From contig JALGQZ010000002.1 of NCBI GenBank assembly GCA_023105745.1, positions 41,709,997-41,773,996 of the forward strand: DNA of 64,000 nucleotides. The letters are read 5' to 3'. Shown piece after piece: positions 1 to 11,876 of this stretch. The translations under genes were made by a program, and so were the position numbers. Under the pieces are notes generated by a model. The model was not told where the DNA came from. It did no database searches and worked only from the letters and a program-made list of their open reading frames with translations. The stretch's first letter is position 1, and the number at the start of each line of letters is the position of its first letter. The stretch is from Austropuccinia psidii. Its lineage: Eukaryota; Basidiomycota; Pucciniomycetes; Pucciniales; Sphaerophragmiaceae.

Positions 1-309
1 GTAGTCCTTCATGGGGAATCTAATGGTACAGTTTTTTCACATTTTAGCTCATTGGATTCTGAGATAATCAAGGTTTTATACCTTTTCATGGCATTTTTAC
101 ATATTTCAGATAATAATTTCAATTCTCCTTATCAAAAGAAGTATTGTAAAGATGTTGTGCGACCTTTTTCAATATGTGGTCCTATCTCAAAGGCTTATAA
201 TATCTTCCAAAACATAAAGCCACAAATAAAGGGCCTTCTTTTTGCAAACAACACACACCTCCAGGAGGACATCAACCCAAATGCCCCAATGAAGAGTAAG
301 GAGTAAGCG

Positions 310-1339
310 CAGATCCCAACCCCAATACCAAGATGGAGATAATATGATTTACTTAGTGAAGAAAGCTTCAAAAAAAATTCCAGAAGCCACAAGATGGCCA
401 AAAATTTTTTTTGTAGGAGAATATGATCATATGGAACTCATTGAATATATTGCTGGACTCTCCATTAATATACCAAGAATAAAAGACTACTGGATAACAG
501 CTAGACTGAATACAGAATTCAGAAGCCATAGCAGTATATAGTAAACTGAAATAAAAGTGATCCATGGCAGAAATTGTCCAAGCTGGGGGAGCCAAATAAT
601 CCAGAAGTATAGTAATAATACATGGATATGGCAGAAATCCCATCCATTTGAAAGTGATAGATATAAAGTGGTCAAAGATCCATATGAATGGTGTTTGAGA
701 AAGTCAAAAAGGATAATAGCCATTAACCCTCACATAACAACACAGATGATAAATCATAAATTTTTGATCAAAATACCAGGAGACTTAGATCATTCAGTAA
801 AATTCAGATTCTCCAAAGAGTCCACTTTTCATGAAATATGAAATAAATTTCAACAAATAAGGATTAGAACATCTATTGGTAGATATAATACCCATAGTAC
901 TGGTGATAACAGGGAGGATACAACCCTTGAATCCAAAGAGACTCATGATTTGGAATATGAAGTGACAAAAGCATATCAAAGCTGGGGATCACTCAATCAC
1001 TATGCAAAGAGTTGTCCCAGAAACAGGGAAGTGGTATTTGCAAGAGAGGAAGAGAAAAGAAAAGACCAAGAAGTTTTTGAATGTGACTCTGATAGTGTGG
1101 GGAATGGCTGTGGAGATAATTCACACAGTAAATCAAACCCCATTGAAAACTATTTAGTGGAAGGTGAAGACAATAAAACAAAGGAAATTGAATCAGTCCA
1201 CTTGACAAGAAGGAAACCAATGACCAAAAATTTGGATGGAATGAAACATAAACCACCAAATAGGGAGAGTATGTCCACAAGAAAGTTGTTGGAACAAGTT
1301 CACATAAACCACACTAAACCCAGTACCTCACAGAGGTGA
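310..1339 (+). pseudogene. Gag pseudogene of a Ty3/gypsy retrotransposon
   Basis: Decayed structural (Gag) protein of an LTR retrotransposon, readable in three successive open pieces (344-541, 557-841, 950-1339). The first keeps GEYDHMELIEYI and DYWITARLNTE, the second keeps KSQ-like WGSQIIQKYSN, DPYEWCLRKSKR and PGDLDHSVK, and the third holds the nucleic-acid-binding knuckle followed by an acidic tail (ECDSDSVGNG). The knuckle CX2CX4HX4C is broken: the sequence reads YQSWGSLNHYAKSC, so the first two Cys have become Tyr and Trp while His and the last Cys remain. The same block order (WKxQIIxKY, W/F-rich core, PxxWxLxQxxR, Gag knuckle) occurs in the Gag of the family C element at 45-47 kb, so the two are related. 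Stops and small indels between pieces show it is not translated as one protein. No matching protease or pol follows in frame. Family assignment is confident; organism assignment is from memory. Confidence 0.75.
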
Positions 1340-3003
1340 TCAAAGTATCATGAATGATGAGCCTTTTTTTAGAAGGAGGGTATGTCAGCCTGTCACTCAA
1401 AACCAGAGTAAAAGCATGACAGCCAAAATACTACAAACCAATGGTAGACAAAAATGCCACTAAATAGTGAACTGAGCCAAAATAGCTCATGAAGGGAATC
1501 AAAAGAAAGATTAAAGTATATTTTTTGAAAAGATAAATCTCCCATAACCATAGGATAAGGAATGACAGAGTTATTCCAGCTCAAAGCAAGGACTGAGAAT
1601 AAGGCTTAATTTTTACCTCTGTTTAAAATTTGGAGGAAGAGGAAGAACCACATTAAATGGGTTTTTAAATTGAAGCTCTCAATTAGGAATACTCAATTGT
1701 ACTAGCCAAATTAAGCTATTATCAAAATTGCAAAAGGTATGGCCAAAAATAAGCCAAATTGGGGTGAATAACATATTAAAAACCATCCAAATTCTACAGT
1801 TTTAATGTGAGATATCTGAAGTGGGGTATCCTTCCTTGGAAAGAGAAAAATAAGGGCTTTCTCATGATTCCATCCGTTTCCTCATAGCTCATTTAGAACA
1901 AAAATTATGGAGCAAACAAGCTCAATACAGGATTCATAACAAATCCACAAATTAATAATGTACTTTAGAATTGGTATAAATTTGCCATATTTAATGCTAG
2001 CTATACCAAATGAGTGACAATTGTGTACAGCACATCAAGGGCTAGAAAATGAGCCACTTTTGAGCTGCTATCTTTCAGACTGTCAAAAATATTTAGGCTT
2101 TAAAACTAGAATCCCACATTAGCCAGTATGGGATCTTACTGTGGGACAGCTGTCCACATAGTTGAATTAAATGATTTTTATTCTTTAATTTCTCATAACC
2201 TGAAAAATAAGAGTAATAAAGGAATTTTCTGAAACGCTTCTGACGCATCAGAGCTACCAGAACACACCTGTAAGCTCCATTGGTCAAAAGCTTCACCCTG
2301 TATAGGGTAAAAATGTCAAATTGTGGTTCTAAACCCATATTTACACTAAATACCAGCTCGTATTGAGTGTATAGAACCACAAAACAACCCAAAATTAGTG
2401 AAAAATTTGACGCTGTGGTCATGTGAAGAGGTAAGAAACCTCCCACTACCCCAGAACAAGATGAAAGGAGGTTTCTCCTCACCAAAAAGGAAATAAGTTA
2501 TACTGTTCTTTGTGTTCTTATGTGGTATAGCTTGATATAGAAGTGATTCTCTTAAAAGTAAACAGTTTATTATTGAAATCTCAACAATTAATGGTTTATT
2601 ATCATAAGCTCACAGATAAATGATGCACCCAGGGCTTTCAACAGACCTCACCATCACTGTTACAGGGGCTCTTCTAAGTGAAGAGGGCCTGGCACTCAGT
2701 GAGCATAATTACTTATGGAAGGCTCATAGAAAAATACTCAAACAATAAGCAAATCAATATAAGAGTAGAATTCCAAATGAATAGAATAAATGGAGTTAAG
2801 GAAAAACAAAGAAAACAAAAGAAATAATAAAGAGTGAACCACAAATACTCCAGTATCACTGTTTCAACCTGTTCAAAAAAGAGGAAAGGATTAATAAGGA
2901 TATGACCACTAGGACTCTACTGAACAGGTTGGGGAAGGCTAATACTGACTTAAGAACTAATGATATAATACCTATTGAATGACAAATAAAACAGTGCCAA
3001 TAA
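1340..3003. other. intergenic, decayed; no gene recognised
   Basis: Downstream of the Gag remnant. All six frames are short and broken. The longest (2093-2485, - strand, 130 codons) has no recognisable motif. Probably the remains of the same element's pol or leader, but I cannot show it. The segment ends in the AATAA that forms the left target duplication of the solo LTR. Confidence 0.5.
2999..3003. repeat. target-site duplication, left copy (AATAA)
   Basis: Five bases AATAA directly before the LTR start TGTAAGG; identical to 5135-5139 directly after the LTR end CTCACA. A 5-bp duplication is what Ty3/gypsy integrases make. Confidence 0.85.
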
Positions 3004-5134
3004 TGTAAGGCTTGTCTATCAAATTCTTGATAATAAGAAAAGTATCAAGAGTACTATTACTATACTCAGTAGAAAATATATCATAAAATATTATAACCAC
3101 AAATTTATATAATTAATAAAAAGAATTATATAAAAAATTGAGTTATTATTAAATAGTCTAAGAATTAAAAAATCTTGTATAATTATAATAAATTATAATT
3201 ATTCTATTATTATTATAGTCACTGACATTTGTAATAATAATGATCTATAAAGCTCTTAATGAGAAAATTATATATGGAAAGTAATAATCATTAGCCACTT
3301 ATAAATAATATGAATATTATCTATAAAAGGAACATCAAACACACTGTGCAAGCAAAGATAATACTCATAGAAAAATTCTATATAAAAAAAGATATAGAAT
3401 TTTAAAGAAAGCTTACTTAAAATATTTATTTAATAAAAGTCAAAAAACAACATTTACTATATTAAATAATTTTTTATGTTAAAAACAAATCAGCAATTAA
3501 TATTTTAGAAGATAAAATTGGGTTTTATTATAAAAAGTAATACTTAAGGGTTTTTAAGAGTAATTTGTGGATTGAAAAAATATTTTAATAGAACAATTTT
3601 ATCTAATAAAATCTATTCTTGGTGATTACAACAACATAATCTAAATTCTCTGATTTCAATTCTCTATTTAGAATCTATAAAGAGTAAAATAACTGAAGAA
3701 TTATTTAAATAATGTAAGATTTTATATTGAAATAAATAATTAACTGTCAAAATGTCTAATTGATTGGAATGATAATTGGTTATTTGAAAAAAACATTGAT
3801 TTGAAGGCTCTTTTTATTCCTGCAGAACAGCTCTCATGATTCATAATGGATGTAGAGGGCGTGCTCAGGTCAAAACTGAAAAAAATGCATAAAAATAAGG
3901 TTCTTAACTTAAGGTAGCTTATCTTTAATTCCAATTTAAGGTTACCAGTGCCATTCATAACTCCAAGTAACTTTAATACTCTTTTGTATTAATTATTTTG
4001 AGTTTAAATATGAATCAATTTTATTTATATTGAAATTCATCAGATGAAAAGTTTCATATTGAAGTGTCAAGCAAAATCTCTTGAATTGAATTTTTAATTA
4101 AATTTTAGAGAGTTCTTTAAGAAAAATTAAAAGGGTTAATTTCAAGACTAATCACTCATTAAACGTGTTTAAAAAAGATACTTAAAATCTTGTTTATAGC
4201 CAGATAACATTCAATAGCAATTTGTGTGAAACCTTCAGGCAAATCCATTGAGAATTGTATTTTTGATTTATTTTTAAATTTATTGCTATTTTTCAAGGTA
4301 AAATAACAATAAACACCAAAACTTAACTTTTGATAAGGTTTTAGAACTTATAACTTTAAATTTTCTAGCTTATTTAAGTTTTCAAAGCTCTTGAAACCTT
4401 GATCAAAAGCTTGCATATTGGGATTCACCCTTTGGCAGCTTGAAATTCCTGTCCAAATTGGGATAAAACCAGTTCAAGCTTTGAGGTTGGATCAAAGCCT
4501 AATCTTGGAGCTTAAGGAAGGTTGAAAATCCTCCAATAAAGGTGGATAACTTTATTTGAGTACTTTCAGATCCCAAAGGTTGGGTACCCCAGCTCTGCTT
4601 GGTCTTTTTCCTTTGTCCCACTTTTCTGTGTGGATTTTCCCCTTCTATTTATTTGAAGACATACTATGGCCTTAAACCACTTTAAATTGAGGTCAGAGAG
4701 GATTTACATTCTGTATTTCAAATCCTTAGCCAATTCAGTAAATATACACAACACCTCAATTTTAGCTAAAATTTTGGTAAGTTTGCATAAGCCTTATGCA
4801 GCTTTAAGCTTAATCTTAATGCAGCTTAAATTTACCAATTTCAACAAATGTTACAAAAATTTGCAATTGTACTGTGAGATGCTTAAGTATTCTAATAACA
4901 TAAGAAATATCCATTTTTGTATATAACACCCTATGGGTCAACTGTAGGTTATTTTTGGTTTAGAATCTGAAAATCAAAGAATAATTATAAATTTGTTTAT
5001 CAAAACGATTTATACTTATTTTTTATTATTTTTTATTTTGAATTCAATTAATAAGTCTGTTTAAGACTAAATCAACTGCATAAAAAGCTATTTGTGGCCT
5101 TATGGGTATTTCATACATATCTCCTAGGCTCACA
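3004..5134 (-). repeat. solo LTR of family C (2,131 bp)
   Basis: Starts TGTAAGGCTTGTC and ends CTAGGCTCACA on the + strand, so it has 5'-TG...CA-3' ends. It is homologous along its whole length to three other copies in the window (38924-41062, 47643-53174 with an insertion, 54218-56374). The orientation given (-) is that of the coding element flanked by the other copies. Identical AATAA pentamers flank it and no internal sequence is attached, so it is a solo LTR left by LTR-LTR recombination. A 5' stem-loop (CTTGATA/TATCAAG, 3026-3032 and 3043-3049) recurs in the other copies. An 86-codon frame at 4666-4926 has a counterpart in one other LTR but is stopped in the remaining two, so I do not count it as a gene. 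Confidence 0.92.
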
Positions 5135-5139
5135 AATAA
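5135..5139. repeat. target-site duplication, right copy (AATAA)
   Basis: AATAA directly after the LTR end; perfect match to 2999-3003. Confidence 0.85.
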
Positions 5140-6827
5140 TAAATATAATATTTTAATTAACTGGTGGAAAAACCTCCAGGTGGGTGAAAGGGGGCTTTTA
5201 TATGTGAAAACTACCATCTTGGAGCTTGAGTGCTGAGTAACCATGGGCTGTATGCTGGAAGAAGTTGTATTTGAGATGGAAATCTGTATTGGTCTATTCA
5301 ATAAAGGTAGTTTCACCTGTATTAAGGACAGGCCTGTATTTAGTTTTTGCCTTTATTGAGCTGTCTTGAGCTTTGAAGCTGTATTTGGAGGATATGCCAG
5401 GAAACCCCCTTGCTTATTGGGTTTCGGAATATCTTCAATGAATAATGATTGGTGATTCCCTGCCTGTCTCCATGGCTGTGACATTATCCCCCTTTTGAAG
5501 GTGGTGAGGTCTGAGCACTATAAAGCTAAGTGAATCTTAATTAATTCAAATAAACAATAAGAATTTTCTTCCCCTCAATTTCTCAATTTCCATCCTCTCA
5601 TATTTCCTCTTCATTAATCAAAAACCCAAACTCCACCTTCTTCTCCATATACCTGTAGGTCTTTATGCTTCACTTGAGCTTGTTTTTTCTCCTCTACTTT
5701 GATATTTCTTCTCTCTTCTATGTGATTTGCTTGTCTTTCACTTTCATCTTCAGTGTTCTTCATTAAATATATTTGGAGTCCTTGTGGCTCAATTTAAGTT
5801 GGTGAATCAGGTTTATGTCCTAAAATTTGAATCTTCTTGAATTATTTTCCTTCCTCTTGAAATTGGGCCAGAATTTTCCGCTCTTTGAATTTTAGAAAAT
5901 TTCAGAAAGTCCAAACATTTTACCCCACTTTGATGTTTTCTGGGTATTTTGCCATTTTGGCCAAAATGTGAAAAGTGTTCAAATGTGTCAATATTCATTA
6001 TTTGGCATATTTTGATGAATTTTTGAATAAAATAAAGATCTTGAATATTTTGAAGGTTTTGAAGAAGAAATAGAAAACAAAGGCACAAAATGTGCAAATG
6101 AATATAGCCTATTTTTGACTTTTGAGGCTTGAAGAGTCTTTCAGATGAGTTAGTGATTAAATGAAGTGATTTTGTGCAAAATTCACAAAAAATGTGCAAA
6201 ATGTGCAAATGCATTAAAAGGGAAAATTTTCCCAATAAAACATTTTTCTTGATATTTTCTTCTGATGCCTTCTGCTTCACCCAATTCGCAAGGGTCAATC
6301 ACCATAATTGACTTTCTGAATTGGATTTGTCAATAATTTCATTGGTCTTGGCTTTGAATTTTGACCTTGAAGATGAATTCAAAGCTGACTTGCATATCTG
6401 ACTCCAATAAATCTTATTCCTCACCTTCTGTAATCCACAGTCCTGGTGTCTTTGATAACTTGAGGAAGCTTTCTGAAGAGAGTATGGCCCCTACAGACAT
6501 TTATTAAATTAATAAAAACCTATAATGGATTTAAATATGTCAGAGTTATTGAGCCACTCTGCATCAATTGTCAGAATAAGGGGGTTGCTTGTGTTTAATC
6601 TGCTACTGCTAAGTCCACCAGGTGCCAATTCTGCAACCTTGGAAAAAAAATGCTCTATGGCCAAACATAGATTCCCAGAAAATCCCAGAAGAATTTGGAG
6701 AAGAATAAAGAAGGGTGAAAGATTTGGGTTGGAAGCTCCTTTTGATGAGCCCCAAAACTCTGATGCCACCTCTGGTCACACCAATTGTCAGTTGTTTGGT
6801 TAAGGAATTTCTGATTTTCTGACTTTT
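5140..6827. other. AT-rich intergenic stretch without a recognised gene
   Basis: Contains pyrimidine-rich tracts (about 5570-5760) and repeated TGTGCAAA words near 6085-6210. A 161-codon - strand frame at 5813-6298 and a 92-codon + strand frame at 6525-6803 are open but compositionally biased (Phe/Leu/Ile/His-rich, and no motif), so I treat them as chance. The 3' part is probably the leader of the Gag-like frame that follows. Confidence 0.45.
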
Positions 6828-7450
6828 ATGGCCTTCTTTTCTTCTGATTCAGTGACTGGATCCACAATGAGAGGTGCTCAACAATGGAATAACACCACCA
6901 GTTCCTGGGAAAATACCGGAGGACCTATTCAGCCCCAAGGAAATTCCATTGGAGTGACCCCAGAGGTCCTTATCTTGGTAACAACAAAGGATAGAAGACT
7001 TGGAAAATTGAAGAGGAATCTAGTGGCCCCAGATGATTTTAATACTGATGCTTAAGGTAGTGATGAAAGAGATGGAGAAGAGCTCAAAGTACTCATCCCC
7101 ATTCAATCCCTTTCACTATCTCAATTCCAAGCCAATACCACTACCCATGAAGTGATTAGGTCCCCCCAACAATGCCATCCACACTTGCCTCTACCTCCAC
7201 CAAGTTGCAACCACCCATGGCCAGCACCTCTAGAGACCCAATCTCTCCAGAACCTGAATTAGTCCTTGACCACCTTTGCCACTGGAATATCACTGCCAAT
7301 TTCACTGATCAGAAGAAGATGAATAAGGTCGTCACATGCTTTTTTGAAGAGGTGGATGCTTTGACTGAGGTTTTTGTTGATAAAGGTATGAAGAATTCTG
7401 GTCCAGGTGTAGTCAGAAGGGCTTTTCCCAAGGGAGGCAGGTGCTTATGA
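6828..7450 (+). pseudogene. decayed Gag-like retrotransposon ORF (putative)
   Basis: Two consecutive frames. The first (6828-7055) reads FFSSDSVTGSTMRGAQQWNN, then GGPIQPQGNSIGVTPEV and KDRRLGKLKRNL, ending at a stop after DDFNTDA. The second (7172-7450) holds STLASTSTKLQPPMASTSRD, SPEPELVLDHL and the more ordered NKVVTCFFEEVDALTEVFVD. The composition (Ser/Thr/Pro-rich linker, then a helical segment) fits an N-terminal Gag or capsid-like protein, and I remember very similar predicted proteins in A. psidii. No zinc knuckle or protease is visible and no catalytic motif exists to prove the call. The next recognisable coding block, an integrase end, is on the opposite strand and so belongs to another element. 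Confidence 0.4.
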
Positions 7451-8184
7451 AGATTCCTTGGTTAATATATTGAGGGAAGCCTTGAAGAAAATTTGATGAA
7501 GATTATCTGTAGATGGTCTTTACTATTACTAGTGCTTTTTCTCTTTTATTTCAAAATGAATTGAGCTCCCAATAAAAGATATGGGAGGAATGACTGCTGA
7601 TTTTGAAATAAAAGATAAAACAGAATAATGATACAAGTAAAAGGAAATAGAGAAATCAAAAGAATTAAGAGAAAAGAGAGAAAAGAAAAGAAAACAAGAA
7701 AATTCTGAGAGGCATGCTTCTTGAGATGAGTTTCTTGATCTTGGCCATATATTTTCTGGTAAAATATGAACAAGCATTTGTTGCTCACAGAGTGACAAAG
7801 GTGTTTTACAAGTAGAGACCCTCAGAGATGCATACCAGGAAATGGAAAATTCATAAATTCAACTCCACACCAAGAACCATAAAAGAGAAGAAAGACATTT
7901 TTCATAAAATGACTTAATGTAAGGAGCGTTTTGAATAATGATTAAGGGCATAATTAAGAAAAGAAAAAAATAGAAAAGGAATTTGGCCATATATTGATGA
8001 AAGCTTCAAATTTGAGGGTATTGATGTTTCAAGGCCTTCTGAATCTTTTCAACAAATTGAAAAGTGCTCACAAAGGGGCCAAGGTGATTCTTACAAAAAA
8101 TTTGGGTAGAATACCTCCTTAAAGGTGCCTGGCAGGAGAGGAACTTAATTTAATAAGCTTCAATCCCCACCAAGCAGCGTAAAA
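7451..8184. other. intergenic; A/G-rich tract, no gene
   Basis: Includes a purine-rich stretch at about 7620-7710 (many GAAAAGA/AAAAG words). Open - strand frames at 7529-7798 are the pyrimidine complement of this tract (Phe/Leu/Ser runs) and not credible genes. The 3' part lies just beyond the chromodomain end of the next feature and is probably the 3' untranslated part of that element. Confidence 0.45.
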
Positions 8185-8880
8185 TCAAACTCTTGAGGCA
8201 TTTGGGATAGGCTTCTCAGAAAAAAGTGTGGAAATCCTTGAAAGGGTCTGGTGAGCTGGTAAGATTGGAAAATGGTGGCCAAGTTTCTCTTTTTGGGTCC
8301 TCACTGAATACTTTCCACTATACCAGATACCATAATTTACCTCTTTCAAGTTTTGATTCCAGAACCTGAGCCACTTCCCATTCCTCTTTCTCTTCCACCA
8401 TGACTGGTGGTGGTGGCAATTTATGTAAGCTTGGGATATTTGATTTCTTGAACGGATTTGATAAGGACATGTGAAAGACAGGGTGAACTGACTTCCAATG
8501 TTGGGGCAACTTGAGGTGCTATTCATGGATGCCAATTTCTGCAAAAACTCAAAGGGTCCCAACCATCTTTCTAACAGTTTCTTGGTGGGTATTTTTGTCT
8601 TTATCTTCTTTAAAGCTAGCCATACTTTCTGCTTATGTTGGAAATCAGGTGTAATTGTCATATTTCTATCTGCATTCTTGTTAAAATGCTTTATTTCTGA
8701 CTCTAACTCTTTGACAAATTTCTGTACTGAATGGAATTTTGTTGCTAACTTTCCAGCAGATGTGTCTTGCGACCTTTGAATTGAATCAAAGCTGGGATTT
8801 CTCCCATAAATGGTGAAAAAAGGTGATTTTTTTGTTGATGAATGTTCTGCATTATTACACCAGGGAAAAAATTGTTTCAA
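8185..8880 (-). pseudogene. integrase C-terminus plus chromodomain, Ty3/gypsy fragment
   Basis: Reading on the - strand from 8880, NNAEHSSTKKSPFFTIYGR is the conserved end of a gypsy integrase core. It is followed by the SH3-like end domain with KVWLALKKIKTKIPTKKL and ERWLGPFEFLQKL. A frameshift near 8510 moves the reading frame, and the new frame (8509-8318) continues with HWKSVHPVFHMSL and a chromodomain-like EEWEVAQVLESKLERGKLWY, which would bind methylated histone tails to guide integration. The catalytic D, D and E are not present because the fragment is 5'-truncated near 8880. It belongs to a different gypsy lineage from family C, whose integrase end at 41.6-42.0 kb reads differently. 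No LTR of this element is recognisable nearby. Confidence 0.8.
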
Positions 8881-9079
8881 TCATCAGAAATTAACTTTAT
8901 GTTGCACCACTTTCAGTATAAAATCTTCCTTCAGTCATTTTAGTGTCACATTATAGTCAATGGATTTAGTGGGCTGCATCATGTCTGCATCAAGACAATG
9001 TCAATCATCAAAAATGTCACATGAGTATTTCATTCAAAGAAAAAACACAGATTACCACCATTTGCAATCTTCAGGTTAT
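8881..9079. other. short spacer, no gene
   Basis: Lies between the truncated integrase fragment and the degenerate tandem repeat; no feature seen. Confidence 0.4.
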
Positions 9080-9790
9080 TGCACCTCATTATGCAAGCCA
9101 ACAGTTTGGCATGCTCATGCTTATGCATAAGATGACTTTGGCACTGCCAGCTGATCATCCCCCCCCTTCACCCTGCCTGCTCTCACAAAAATTGACTTGG
9201 AAGCCTGACCATGCTTAAGCTCACAAAGGTTGGCTTGCCCTCCACTGCTTCATCATCTCTTCCATATACCATCCCTATGCTTCCGCACCCTGCCTCCTTA
9301 TCTCTGCAGCTTACCATGATTCTGCTCATGCACTGGCCTCTCATGGTCTCAATTCACCATCCTTATGCTCACACAATGATTGGCTTCTGCAACACCAGCT
9401 TTTTATATCCCCTGTATACCATCCTTATGCATTTTCACCCTGAATCCTATCATGCTTATGCTCCTGCACTGCCCTTTTACCCTCTCAATTTACCATCCTT
9501 ACGCACACAAAATGATTTTCTTCCACACTGAGAGCTGTTAATTTCCCCAATTGGCCATTCATATGCTCATGCAAAAATTGGCTTCCACAACCCTGCTTCT
9601 GAATATCCCCTGTATAACATCCTTATGCACCAGCACCCCTGCCTCATCATCTGCACAACTTACCATTCTTATGCCCCCGCAATGCCCTCTCACTTTCTCA
9701 ATTTACCATCCTTATGCTCTCACAATTATTATCTTCCCCACTGAGGGTTCATTTCCCAATTGGCTATCCTCATGCTCACAGAAACATTTT
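9080..9790. repeat. degenerate tandem repeat, GC-richer than surroundings
   Basis: A set of recurring words: CTCAATTyACCATCCTTAyG at 9348, 9484 and 9697, each followed by (G)CTCACA or GCACACA and an ATGATTgGCTTC/CTTCC block; CCCCTGTATAaCATCCTTATGCA twice (about 9409 and 9607); and GCAcTGCCctcT three times. Successive starts are about 136 and 213 bases apart, so the unit is irregular. Frames of 65-129 codons across it (Pro/His/Leu-rich) follow from the repeat. The origin is unknown; it could be an old minisatellite inside an element's LTR. Confidence 0.5.
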
Positions 9791-10734
9791 ATTACACATC
9801 ATGTCCATTGGAAATTAATATCAAACTCTTTAATGCTAATTTACAGTATCAAAATTTTTCCACACAATTATTTCGTTTTAGGATCCTCCTGTCTCACCTC
9901 ATGCCCAAATATCAATGACCAATTCTCTCCCTCAATTTGACATGGTGAAATCTCACTGTAGTAAGTGTTTAGAGACATAGGGTACAGTTGCTTGTTGGTA
10001 AACATGATAAACCCAATCACAGAAATATGCTAAGTGGCTTTCTCAGCCAACATGTTCTGGGGGGAAATTGATGGGAATATTCACAATGTTGTGGTTAGGG
10101 TTTGAATCATGAGACTTACAAATTAAAACCTTATACGTGGACTATCTAGAACCAGAATTGTGCCTTTTGTTTCTCCAACAAAACCATTTCATTTCATACC
10201 ATTCAACTGGAACACTTTGCTTAGTCCTTACCTCAAGGGGGTTGAATAGTTCAAAAATTGACTTCAGTGGGTTTCTTACTAGTCAATTTTATTCAATTCC
10301 TCACAGGGAAGTTATTTCATTTGAATGGGATGAAATAATTTGCAACACATCACCTCATTGAATTTCCTGACAAATCAAATTTTGCAAATATAATAAAGGT
10401 CCGATAGATATTGATGGAATCTTCCAAGGCTTTTGATGGGCAGGATTCCATATGTGAGTATGTGGTTCTAAAATTATTTTGTTCTAGAAAATTCACTAAA
10501 TATTGGAATGATTTAAGTGTATATTTTGCTTCTTTCAAACTTTCTGAAATTCTCCAATATTGATATTACCTAAAAAAGAATCAATCATTAATATATTGGA
10601 TTTAATTTATTTCCAACACTTGCAGACCTCCTGCCTTTTTTGTCAATTTTTATATTTTTATTCTACAATTTCCAATCAATTTATCAATCAATCAACCTGT
10701 AACCATCTATTTACCAAAATAAACTACCTCCACT
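9791..10734. other. intergenic, no gene recognised
   Basis: Frames up to 74 codons with no motif. The segment ends in a leader-like AT-rich stretch before the ATG at 10735. Confidence 0.4.
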
Positions 10735-11876
10735 ATGCCCCAACCAATGCCCCAAACCCCAGGAAATTCAACAGAACTAAATGAACTACAAACCTCTTCC
10801 CCAGATAGTGGAGGTGAAATTTCTGATATGGTAAGTAGTAATGAATTGGGCATTTAAGTAGAGAGCCTGGCAAATGAGAATAATCAAGATCCATCAGTTC
10901 TTCAAGAATTTGAGCATACATTCATCTTGAATATTTGTAATCTCTAAAACCCTAATAGTTTTTTATAGACTTTATTTCAGCTCAGCCTCCAAGCTCTCAA
11001 AAAGAAAACTTGAGAAGCTATGACAATGCAAAGATTGTTTAACCTTGTGCACCAACGGAAGATGCTGGGCAAGATGACATAATTCTCAATGGGGAGGTTG
11101 AAATTATATCCAAGGAAAAATCTGTCCCAAACATCACACAAACAATCACCAGGCTGGAAAAAATTCAAAATGATAGTAAAATTCCTGATTATGTATGTTA
11201 AAAGATTGGTGAAGCAATGAGCCTCCTCAAGATGGATTTAAGCTGTAATTGCATTACTAATTGCATACCAAATTGATAAAAACAGCTACTTACAATATAT
11301 GGATAGGTGTGGAGGTGGGAGAATCTCTACCTGAAGGATCTCAAGTGGTAATTGGAGTTCCAGGCAAAGGTTTAGGAAAAAGAGAAAATATGAAAGCCAC
11401 CAAAAAAACAAAAAATGCTGCAACTTTGATGGCTCAAAAAATTCTCTTGATCAAGGTGATGAAATTATCAATCTTGAAGTCAGCCATAATGATAATGAAG
11501 CTCCAAAACCTGAAGCCCCTCCCATCTCTCCTCAAAATATTCAAGCATCCCAAGAACATGAGAAGCTTCAATATGATATAATGAGTCAAGATATGAATGA
11601 TATAGCTTGGGAAACTGAGCCCAAAGTGGCCAACCCCACTAATGATCAAGGATTTTTTTGATCCTGAATTGAAGAGTTTTGAAAAATCTTGAAATATGAT
11701 TTGAATATTACTCAATAATCATGTAAAAGAGGGCTTTACAATATCAATAGTATTTACAAAAATTGATTGGAAATTTCAATGAAAATGATGTGGATAAGTT
11801 CCTGCCTGTTGGTATTAAGGTGGTCAGTAACCAAGAGCTTAAGTTGTCAGCCTGGCTGGAGGAGCTTGAGATTTAA
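10735..11876 (+). pseudogene. decayed rust-type retroelement ORF (possible Gag)
   Basis: Starts MPQPMPQTPGNSTELNELQ, then SGGEISDMVSSNELG and EHTFILNICNL. After a frame change come CAPTEDAGQDD, a segment resembling GEVEIISKE, and QTITRLEKIQN. A later frame reads GSKNSLDQGDEIIN and SHNDNEAPKPEAPPISPQN, and the end reads KLSAWLEELEI with a stop at 11874. At least three frames are needed, so it is broken. There is no enzyme motif; the acidic, low-complexity character and repeat context suggest the Gag-like ORF of a retroelement. I remember closely similar repeated hypothetical proteins from A. psidii, which is the main basis for reading the pieces as one unit. Function is not established. Confidence 0.5.

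Noticed and set aside
4666..4926. 86-codon frame in the solo LTR with a similar frame at 55904-56164
   Set aside because: The two other LTR copies have stops in the same frame; the similarity only reflects LTR homology.
5813..6298. 161-codon - strand open frame
   Set aside because: Biased composition (Phe, Leu, Ile, His) from repeated TGTGCAAA/AAATTTT words; no domain.
9157..9170. run of eight C
   Set aside because: Simple homopolymer within the degenerate repeat; no further structure.
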